This document shows, piece after piece, positions 28,833-35,242 of a DNA stretch of 46,485 nucleotides. Source of the stretch: an uncultured Hyphomicrobiales bacterium. GTDB lineage: Bacteria; Pseudomonadota; Alphaproteobacteria; Rhizobiales; Beijerinckiaceae. The stretch spans positions 1 to 46,485 of the forward strand of contig CAIZGR010000252.1 in the NCBI GenBank assembly GCA_903932535.1. Direction: 5' to 3'. The position numbers were made by a program, and so were the translations under genes. Each line of letters opens with the position of its first letter. Position 1 is the first letter of the stretch. The notes beneath the pieces are model-generated. The model made no database searches and was not told the DNA's origin. It was given only the letters and a program-made list of their open reading frames with translations.

Positions 28833-29546
28833 TCACCCTCCGATGGCGAAGAGGACGCCGACCAACTGGCAGGCCGCCGCCGCGGCGACGAAGGCGTGCC
28901 AGATCGCGGTCTGGAATTTCAGGCTCTCCCACAGGAAGAACGTCACGCCGAGCGAATAAAGGATTCCGCCGCTGAAGACGAGCGCGAGCGAATCGAATGG
29001 CAGCGCCGCAACCAGCGGCTTCGCCGCGAAGATCGCGGACCAGCCGAGGGCGAGATAGAGCCGGACGGCGAAGCGGTCGAAGCGCCCGGGCAGGAACAGC
29101 TTCAGCGACGCGCCGGCGACGGCCGCGACCCAGACGGCGCTCGCCAGCGCCACGAGGCCGAGGGAAGCGCGCGCCTGCGACAGCAGCGCGGTGTAGGTGC
29201 CGCCGATCATGAGGTAGATCGAGGCGTGGTCGAAGCGCCTCAGGATCGCCTTGGCGTTGGAAGGCGGCGCCACGTTGTAGGCGCAGGAGAAGCCGAAGAG
29301 CAGGAAGAATCCCGCAGCGTAGACAGCCATCGCGAGCCCGTCCCCGACATCGCCATAGAGCGCGATCTTCCGAAACAGAACCGCGAATCCGATCACCCCG
29401 GCGACGATCGCCACCCCATGCACCGCCCCGTCGGCGATGATCTCCCCGCGACTGTACGCACGGTAGCTGCGAATGAGGTGCTGGACGTTCGAAGACACAG
29501 GCGAAGCCCCCCAAGGCGAGTGCTTGGAAGCTTGCGGCGTAATCAT
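28833..29546 (-). CDS. Hemolysin III / PAQR-family membrane protein
   Basis: The 237-residue protein has seven predicted transmembrane helices. Family marks are SRGEIIADGAVHG (with the conserved Glu and His), FGFSCAYN, the LRRFDHASIYLMIGGTYTA block with conserved His, and the last helices with TAIWHAFV. The His, Ser, Asp and His positions form the metal site in PAQR structures. The role of bacterial members is unclear despite the hemolysin name. A GTG at 29498 is an alternative start. It converges with the phosphoesterase gene. Confidence 0.88.
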   Translation of the reverse strand: MITPQASKHSPWGASPVSSNVQHLIRSYRAYSRGEIIADGAVHGVAIVAGVIGFAVLFRKIALYGDVGDGLAMAVYAAGFFLLFGFSCAYNVAPPSNAKAILRRFDHASIYLMIGGTYTALLSQARASLGLVALASAVWVAAVAGASLKLFLPGRFDRFAVRLYLALGWSAIFAAKPLVAALPFDSLALVFSGGILYSLGVTFFLWESLKFQTAIWHAFVAAAAACQLVGVLFAIGG

Positions 29547-29562
29547 GGCGAAGGCATGAATG

Positions 29563-29919
29563 TCAGTCTTCCCGCGGCGTCATATCTCTCAGGAAGGCGG
29601 CGACCGCACTGGGTAAAGGCGGGAGGGATTCGTTGGCGATACGCCAAACGCGTTGGTGGTCGATCGCCGCATAACCGTGAAGGAGCAGATTCCGGAATGC
29701 GATCGTCTCCCGATAGCGGGGAATTCGTTCGGCGAGCCCGAGATCGCTTCTCGCCAGTTGGCGCAGCGCCTCGCCGACGATCTCGAACTTGCGTTCGACA
29801 TCGGAGCGCACGACGTCCGAATCGGCGTAACTCCGCTCGTTCCTGCCTTCGATGAACCCGGCGATCACGGCGCCGGCTCGCTCGATGTCTCAGAGGAAAG
29901 ACCGCGCCTCACGCTTCAT
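29563..29919 (-). pseudogene. HepT-like HEPN ribonuclease toxin with premature TGA
   Basis: From ATG 29919 the frame reads MKREARSFL, then a TGA at 29892-29890, then DIERAGAVIAGFIEGRNE and onward to a stop at 29563. The stop sits where Trp is expected and needs only TGG to TGA. The remaining 100 codons carry the intact HEPN RX4HXY motif in RNLLLHGY. Translation could restart at GTG 29868, giving a protein lacking the first helix. The ATG overlaps the end of the MntA-like gene by 11 bp, the usual coupled arrangement. It is probably inactive, unless the restart works. Confidence 0.75.
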
Positions 29920-30220
29920 AAACAAGCGCGCGCGCCTCCCCGATTGGCCACATGACGTACGGATTGCGCACGGCTCCGCTTTCCACGAGATCGACAGGCC
30001 GGCCCAGCAGGCGCCGTAGCGCCTCCGACAGACCGAAGAACCGTTCGAGCGGGTAGCGCGTCCGCGACGCGTCGAACTCGACGAGAAAATCGGCGCCGCT
30101 GCGGGCCGGGTCGAAATCGACGCTGCGCGCCGCCGAGCCGAACAGTTCAAGCCGTCGCATGCCGAAGCTGCGGCAGAGCGCCGTAATATCCGGAAGGTTC
30201 TGTTCGATCGACGGATGCAT
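29909..30220 (-). CDS. MntA-like minimal nucleotidyltransferase antitoxin with altered active site
   Basis: The 103-residue protein matches minimal nucleotidyltransferases of MntA/HepT toxin-antitoxin pairs, in which MntA adenylylates the toxin. It shows RRLELFGSAARS, FLVEFD, LERFFGLSEALRRLLGRPVD and ESGAVRNPYV. The expected catalytic DxD (S-D-x-D-F-L in relatives) reads S-G-A-D-F, so the first Asp is Gly, and the protein may be unable to transfer nucleotides. The gene overlaps the HepT gene by 11 bp. The frame is otherwise intact. Its toxin partner is also damaged. Confidence 0.75.
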   Translation of the reverse strand: MHPSIEQNLPDITALCRSFGMRRLELFGSAARSVDFDPARSGADFLVEFDASRTRYPLERFFGLSEALRRLLGRPVDLVESGAVRNPYVMWPIGEARALVYEA

Positions 30221-30335
30221 TGGCGCGTTCCGACGGCGAAGCCAGACTATCACAGTCGCCGCGCCGGCCACAGACGGCCACGCTGCCGTCGGCCTCCTCG
30301 AAAATTCGGGTAACTGCCCAGGTTCGTTTGCCTGT

Positions 30336-31052
30336 TCACGCAAGGCGCAGGGATTTTGCGAGGCTTTGGCGATCGTCGGCGAGGGCGTCGACGATTTTCC
30401 AGCCCTGCTATTTGCCGGTCGCAATGCACGAGCGGATCGTCGCGAACCGGGTCCCGCCTTCGAGGGAGCGGAAGCCGCCGGAGATTTTCTGGCGCAGTTT
30501 CATCATGCGGCCGTCGCGTTCGGCCTCGTCGTTGGTGAACGGGACGGTCGGGTCGTGCAGGAAGCGCAGCGTATCGTTTTTGCGCGCCGAGAACCGCGCA
30601 GCAGATTATGTTCGGCGCGGCGCGCGACCGCGGCGTTTGCCGCGGCCCCGCGCCGGCTGCGCCTCGTGGAAGGCCAGCCCTTCGGCGACGATCACGTCGG
30701 AGCGGCGTTCGAAAGCGGCGATCAGGCGAGGCTTCAACGGAAGCTGCCGTTCCCGGGCGAGATTGGCCGCATGGCAGGCGCGGCGCAACAGCCGCTGCAT
30801 CTTTCGCGCCCAATCCTCCTTCTCGATTTCGACAAGCGCCTTCGGCTCGCGCAAGTGGTGGGCGTCGCACAGCGCAGGCCGCACGTCCTCCATCGTGTCA
30901 TAGGGCTTCCCGTGATCGTGCACGACGACGCCGACGACGTTCGCCAGCAGGCTGCCGCGCCTGGCGCAGACGCGGGTGAAGGGCGTCAGCGGCGTGCAGG
31001 CGACATGCAGCCCTTGTGTCTTGCCGCCGATGCGAAAGCCGGTCTCGTCCAT
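30336..31052 (-). pseudogene. IS66-family transposase remnant, C-terminal half, frameshifted
   Basis: The fragment begins at MDETGFRIGGKTQ, continues with HVACTPLTPF, VCARRGSLLANVVGVVVHDH and LCDAHHLREPKALVEIE, loses frame near 30606, and resumes in another frame with NDTLRFLHDPTVPFTND, EAERDGRMMKLRQKISGGF and DALADDRQSLAKSL, with an internal stop near the end (GK*QGW). This is the catalytic half of an IS66 TnpC transposase, with DET and NDEAER blocks carrying acidic residues. The N-terminal half is replaced by an ISAs1 fragment. Many likely substitutions show long decay. Confidence 0.85.
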
Positions 31053-31136
31053 GGCCCCGGACTCGTATGGGGATGTGGTTGTCAAGGGGGTTGATGCGGG
31101 GTGGCGCGGAAAGCGGCGGGTGGGGCGAAGTGGTCC

Positions 31137-31327
31137 GAGGAACGTTCGTCGAAGTCGTCGCAAGACGCGATCGTGGCGCAAGTCAGCAAAAGCAGGACCT
31201 CGGCCAGCGGAAAGGCGACCCGCCACGGCTCGCGGTCGTCCTCCAGCCTCGAAAAATGCTTCAAAAGCAGCGCCACGCGGGCGCGGGGAACCGCCTCGTC
31301 GGCGAAAAACTCGGCGGTCGTCGTCAT
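31137..31327 (-). pseudogene. ISAs1-family transposase remnant, N-terminal fragment
   Basis: From ATG 31327 about 63 residues match the start of ISAs1 (H-repeat-associated) transposases: a helix with ARVALLLKHFSRLEDDRE, then AFPLAEVLLLLTCATIASC and DDFDE. After DFDE the family match stops abruptly and unrelated sequence leads into the IS66 fragment. The catalytic domain is absent. Together with the IS66 piece this is a composite scar of at least two insertions. Confidence 0.7.
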
Positions 31328-31623
31328 AGGCGGCCTCACGCGAATCGGGCGCCCAGGGAATCCCACTCCGCAGTCAAGATAAATCAGCCGCCAACCCGCC
31401 GTTAACCCGAATTCCGAGCCGTGGGCGCCGACCGCGAGCCGTTTATCTCCGCTCCCTGCCGACCGAACGATTTCCTTCGCTCGAGCCGCCGGCCGGCCGC
31501 CGCGGAAGCCGGCGCCCCGACTCCCGGTCTCGCTATCCTGAAGGGTATCTGCTCCGGTCGTCAGGCGGCGCTCGGATTGAAGTTTCCAGGCCTTTCGCCC
31601 GCCTCGCTCGCGAGCGACGTTTT

Positions 31624-31692
31624 TTCACCACGAAGGGCGCGAAGGATCCGCGAAGAAAACCCTTCGTGATCCATCGTGTTCTTTGGGGTGAA
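31624..31692. repeat. Long imperfect inverted repeat (CACGAAG-type)
   Basis: ttcacc at 31624-31629 and ggtgaa at 31687-31692 bound a 69-bp palindrome-like element. Inside, cacgaaggg and cccttcgtg form a perfect 9-bp pair and further CGAAG motifs pair imperfectly. It resembles a dispersed repeat often written TTCACCACGAAG that I recall from several proteobacteria. It lies in the 31328-31960 gap, where I support no gene. Confidence 0.45.
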
Positions 31693-31874
31693 CCCTCGGT
31701 TTCGCCGATGGCCGATGCCCGGGCGGTGCGCGAGATTTTCGAACTGAGACATTGCCGCTCGTCCGAGCCGCTTGCGTCCCGGACCGCACGTCGCTAATCC
31801 TGACACCCAAGCGAGTGGTCTTCCTTTGACCCGGAGCGGCTCCGGCCGTTCGGAGCCGGGCGTATGTCGTCGCC

Positions 31875-31903
31875 CCGCGGTTCGATTCCGGGCGAGGCCT
31901 CCA
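31875..31903 (+). other. tRNA-Cys-like 3' fragment (T arm, acceptor, CCA)
   Basis: ccgcggttcgattccggg followed by cgaggcctcca looks like the T arm, 3' acceptor strand, discriminator and encoded CCA of a bacterial tRNA-Cys gene. The T-loop consensus ttcgatt is exact; the T stem has one mismatch. The matching 5' acceptor ggcctcg and a normal anticodon arm are not found upstream, so this is a fragment and not a tRNA gene. tRNA 3' ends are common integration sites. Confidence 0.4.
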
Positions 31904-31960
31904 ATCCTTTTGGTTCCTGGACGCGGGCGGCTCGCGTCCGAAGCGCGGGGGTGAATACCG

Positions 31961-32632
31961 ATGGCGACGACCTCTCCGGCTGGCGGCGACTTCGAGCAGC
32001 GACTGCAAATGGTGAACAGCCAGTTGCGCACCGGCGACGTCGTCGACCAGGAGGTGCTGGCGGCCTTTCTCGACACGCTGCGCGAGCGATTCGTCACCGC
32101 CGCGAGCGTTCCGCTCGCCTACCTCGATCGCCCGGCGCCGGCGCTCGGCGCGAGGACGCGCCGGCTTCTCCGGCCTTTGACGCTCGCGCGGATGCTGCAG
32201 GCGGCGGCGGTGAAAGCGGGCGATCGTACGCTGGACGTCGGCGGCGGCTCCGGATACGGCGCGGCGCTCCTCAACCGCATGGGCGCCGTGGTCGTCGCGC
32301 TCGAATCCGATCCGGGCGCCGTTTCGACCGCGCGCGAATTGCTCGCCGGCCGCGCAAACATCGCCGTTGTCGAGGGTCCGCTCGAGGCCGGCGCCGCCGA
32401 TCGCGGTCCCTTCGACGTCATCGTTGTCGAAGGAGCCTTCCGCGTGCAGCCCGGCGCCTTGCTCGGGCAGTTGGCCGACGGCGGCCGGCTGGTCGGAATC
32501 GACGCTGTCATGGGCGCGCCGCAGGCGGCGCTCTACGAACGGCGCGGCGCGGGCGTGAGCCGGCGCGCCCTGTTCGAGGCGGCGGCCGATGTCCTCGACG
32601 GATTTCAGCCGGCCGCGACGTTCGCGTTCTAG
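31961..32632 (+). CDS. PCMT-family methyltransferase (protein-L-isoaspartate O-methyltransferase-like)
   Basis: The 223-residue SAM-dependent methyltransferase opens with FEQRLQMVNSQLRTGDVVD, a typical PCMT start, and has the SAM-binding motif I in TLDVGGGSGYGAALL, followed by VVALESDPGA and FDVIVVEGAF. The family repairs isoaspartyl damage, but the paralogue found just upstream of tolC in Rhizobiales has weaker conservation, and the precise substrate is unproven. It precedes tolC by 286 bp. That gap contains a small hairpin (cgcact-caa-agtgcg, near 32792) and no supported gene. Confidence 0.82.
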   Translation: MATTSPAGGDFEQRLQMVNSQLRTGDVVDQEVLAAFLDTLRERFVTAASVPLAYLDRPAPALGARTRRLLRPLTLARMLQAAAVKAGDRTLDVGGGSGYGAALLNRMGAVVVALESDPGAVSTARELLAGRANIAVVEGPLEAGAADRGPFDVIVVEGAFRVQPGALLGQLADGGRLVGIDAVMGAPQAALYERRGAGVSRRALFEAAADVLDGFQPAATFAF

Positions 32633-32918
32633 GCCGTCTCGGCGCGTCGGGGCGACTCCGTTGCCCATGCCCCGGAGGTGTCTCATCTTTGCGACGCATC
32701 AGAAAAAAATGGCCCGCTTTGTGGTCGTTTTGCGAAGCTCGGGTGGCGCGGGGACGGTTGGTGGCTAATATGGCCTCCGATTTGGGCTTTCGGCGCACTC
32801 AAAGTGCGGCGGAATCCGAGTGGCGCGCCTGGGTTTCTTGGTTCGGGCGTGCGATGGCATAAGGAAGGCGGGGTTGTTCTTCTCCGTCGCGATTCTCGAG
32901 GCTGAGGTGGATCGAGGC

Positions 32919-34367
32919 ATGGGCGCAGGCGAGACGAAACGATTCGCCCTGGGCGGCGCCGCGCGGCGGGGCGTTATCCGCAAGACCCTGCTGGCGTCCG
33001 TGGCGCTTGCGACGATCGGCGGCGGAGCGAGCGTCGCCGAGACGATGAACGGCGCCCTTGTCAAGGCCTACCTGACCAACCCCGACATCAATTCCCAGCG
33101 CGCCACGGTTCGCCAGACCGACGAAGGCGTGCCGGCGGCGAACGCCGGCTACCTGCCGAAGATCAATGCCACGGGAAACGTCGGAGTCGCGCACCAGAAC
33201 GGTAATATCATCAGCCCCAGTTCGGGCTCCACCGCGTCGCAATATGGCTACGCTCTGGGGACGCTTCCTCGCGGATACGGCGTGCAAGCCACGCAGACCC
33301 TCTTCGACGGCTATCAGACGATCAACAAGATCCGTGGCGCGGAATCTCAGGTGCTGGGCGCGCGGGAGGAGTTGCGCAACACCGAGCAGAAGACGCTGCT
33401 CGACGGCGTCCAGGCCTATATGGACGTCCTGCAGAATTCGGCCATCGTCGAACTCGACCGCAACAACGTCGAAGTGCTCAAGGAGCAGTTGCGCGAGACC
33501 AAGGACCGCTTCACGGTCGGCGAGGTGACGCGCACCGACGTCGCCCAGGCCGAGGCGAGCCTCGCCAGCGCCAACGCGACCCTGTTGACCGATCAGGCGA
33601 TACTCGAAGCCTCGATCGCCACGTATCGTCAGGTGATCGGCGACGAGCCCAAGACGCTGGCGCCGGTAAAGCCGCTCGTCAAACCTTTGCCGAAGGCCCT
33701 GCCGGAGGCGGTGAATATTTCCCAGGTCGAGCATCCGGCGATCGTCGCGCAGGAGCACGGCGTCGATGTCGCGATGCTGAGCGTCAAGATCGCCGAAGGG
33801 GCGCTCTATCCCCAAGCCAGCGTTTCGGCCCAGGTTGGCCAGAATTTCGACGTCGGCGGGACTCCGGGGCAGCGATTGTTTCAAGCCGAGATCACGGGTC
33901 AGCTCACGATCCCGATCTATCAGGGCGGCGCGGAATACGCGTCGATCCGGGCGCAGAAGGAGGGCCTCACCGTCCAGGAGCTGAAGGCGAGTTCCGTGCG
34001 CGACCAGATCCGGCAGAATGTCGTGGCGGCCTGGGGCCGCTATCAAGCGGCGATCGGCGTCGTGAAGGCGGCGCGCGCCTCGGTCGCCGCCAACGAGGTC
34101 GCGCTCGCCGGCGTGCGCGAGGAGGCGAAAGTCGGCCAGCGCACCACGCTCGACGTCCTCAACGCGCAGCAGGCGTTGTTGCAGGCTCGCACCCAGCTGG
34201 TGCGGGCCGAGCACGACCAAGTCGTCTACTCCTATTCGCTGGTTTCGACGATCGGCCGGCTCAACGTGCCGACGCTCGGTCTGGCGGTCGCCGAGTACGA
34301 TCCGAGCGTCCACTTCGATCAGGTCAAGAACAAGTGGATCGGAGTTCGGACCCCCGACGGCAAATAA
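32919..34367 (+). CDS. tolC: TolC-family outer membrane efflux/secretion channel
   Basis: The 482-residue protein has an N-terminal signal peptide (IRKTLLASVALATIGGGASVA, then ETMNGAL). Two outer-membrane efflux domains follow, with long amphipathic helices (AYLTNPDINSQRATVRQTD, then ETKDRFTVGEVTRTDVAQAE, and in the second repeat EEAKVGQRTTLDVLNAQQAL). The duplicated GEVTRTDV / GQRTTLDV motifs are hallmarks of the family. TolC trimers form the outer-membrane exit duct for drug efflux and type I secretion. ATG 32919 is chosen because it sits behind a gaggtgg-like ribosome site and just before the signal peptide; a frame from 32820 exists. The order with popZ and valS matches Caulobacter, where the TolC-like protein lies beside popZ. 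Confidence 0.92.
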   Translation: MGAGETKRFALGGAARRGVIRKTLLASVALATIGGGASVAETMNGALVKAYLTNPDINSQRATVRQTDEGVPAANAGYLPKINATGNVGVAHQNGNIISPSSGSTASQYGYALGTLPRGYGVQATQTLFDGYQTINKIRGAESQVLGAREELRNTEQKTLLDGVQAYMDVLQNSAIVELDRNNVEVLKEQLRETKDRFTVGEVTRTDVAQAEASLASANATLLTDQAILEASIATYRQVIGDEPKTLAPVKPLVKPLPKALPEAVNISQVEHPAIVAQEHGVDVAMLSVKIAEGALYPQASVSAQVGQNFDVGGTPGQRLFQAEITGQLTIPIYQGGAEYASIRAQKEGLTVQELKASSVRDQIRQNVVAAWGRYQAAIGVVKAARASVAANEVALAGVREEAKVGQRTTLDVLNAQQALLQARTQLVRAEHDQVVYSYSLVSTIGRLNVPTLGLAVAEYDPSVHFDQVKNKWIGVRTPDGK

Positions 34368-34538
34368 GCGCGGAAAAACAGCCGGATTCGCTCAACGCGC
34401 TTGCCGGCGCCGGGGTCGGCGGCTAACCTCGATGCGTCTGATTCGCAAACAGGCTCCAGGACGGTGCGCCGATCGGCGCCGGCTTGCCGGGCCGCGTTGG
34501 GGTCGACGGGGCGGGGTGCAGAAATTGAGGCGATCGGG

Positions 34539-35087
34539 ATGAGCGCGGTCAATTCGAGTCTGAGCGATCGCGAGCACGAGGCGCTCCGTCGCGCGCAAAG
34601 GGCGCACGAACCGTCGATGGAGGAGATTCTCGCCTCCATCCGCACCATCATCGCCGAGGAGCGCGACCCGGCGAACGCGACCGAGCCGAGGAGCGCCCCG
34701 GCCAAGGCCGGGGCGCCGTCGCCCGCGCCGCAGCCGCAGATCGTTTATTCGAAGGGCGAACCCGTCGCGCCGCGCGGACCCGCAGCGCCCGAGGCGAGTC
34801 CGGCCAAAGTCGTCTGGCGTAAACCCGAGCCAGCGGCCGCCGAAGCTTCGGCCCCGCCCGCGGACGACAACGCGCCGCTTCTGTCGCCGGAGACCGACAG
34901 GGCGGTTTCTTCCGCTTTCGACGCGCTCTCCGCCAATCTCGCGGCGCGCAGCGCCGAACGCGCGGAAGGATTGGCCCGCGAGTTGCTGCGGCCGATGCTC
35001 AAGGCGTGGCTCGACGAGCACCTGCCCGGAATCGTCGATCGGCTGGTGCGCGCGGAAATCGAGCGGATCACGCGCGCGGCCCGCTGA
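34539..35087 (+). CDS. popZ: PopZ-like polar organizing protein (DUF2497)
   Basis: The 182-residue protein has the PopZ layout: an N-terminal helix with EPSMEEILASIRTIIAEE (about residues 27-44), a Pro/Ala/Glu-rich disordered middle (45-120), and a C-terminal helical multimerisation domain with ARELLRPMLKAWLDEHLPG and VDRLVRAEIERITR. PopZ polymers form a polar hub that anchors the chromosome origin and cell-cycle kinases. Its place directly before valS and after tolC is the Caulobacter order, which supports the assignment. The middle region is too variable to compare by eye. Confidence 0.8.
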   Translation: MSAVNSSLSDREHEALRRAQRAHEPSMEEILASIRTIIAEERDPANATEPRSAPAKAGAPSPAPQPQIVYSKGEPVAPRGPAAPEASPAKVVWRKPEPAAAEASAPPADDNAPLLSPETDRAVSSAFDALSANLAARSAERAEGLARELLRPMLKAWLDEHLPGIVDRLVRAEIERITRAAR

Positions 35088-35242
35088 ACGGGATGCTTTT
35101 CGCTCCGTTGACTCGCCGCGCGGCGTCGGGCTTAAACCCGGCGCGGCGCGTCCGTATTCGCCTGCCTGCCGGCGCCGATCGACGCGCCGCCGTTCAACCG
35201 TAATCAGCCGCCCCCGCGGGGCGCGGCGCGGACTGTTATTCC

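Noticed and set aside
29890-29892. Selenocysteine or programmed readthrough at the TGA of the HepT-like gene
   Set aside because: No SECIS-like hairpin is evident after the codon and HEPN toxins do not use selenocysteine. The codon differs from TGG by one base, so a nonsense mutation is simpler.
31801-31903. A complete tRNA gene (tRNA-Cys or a class II tRNA)
   Set aside because: The T arm and CCA are good, and gagtggtc upstream recalls a D loop, but no 5' acceptor strand pairs with cgaggcc and no valid anticodon arm forms. Only a 3' fragment is supported.
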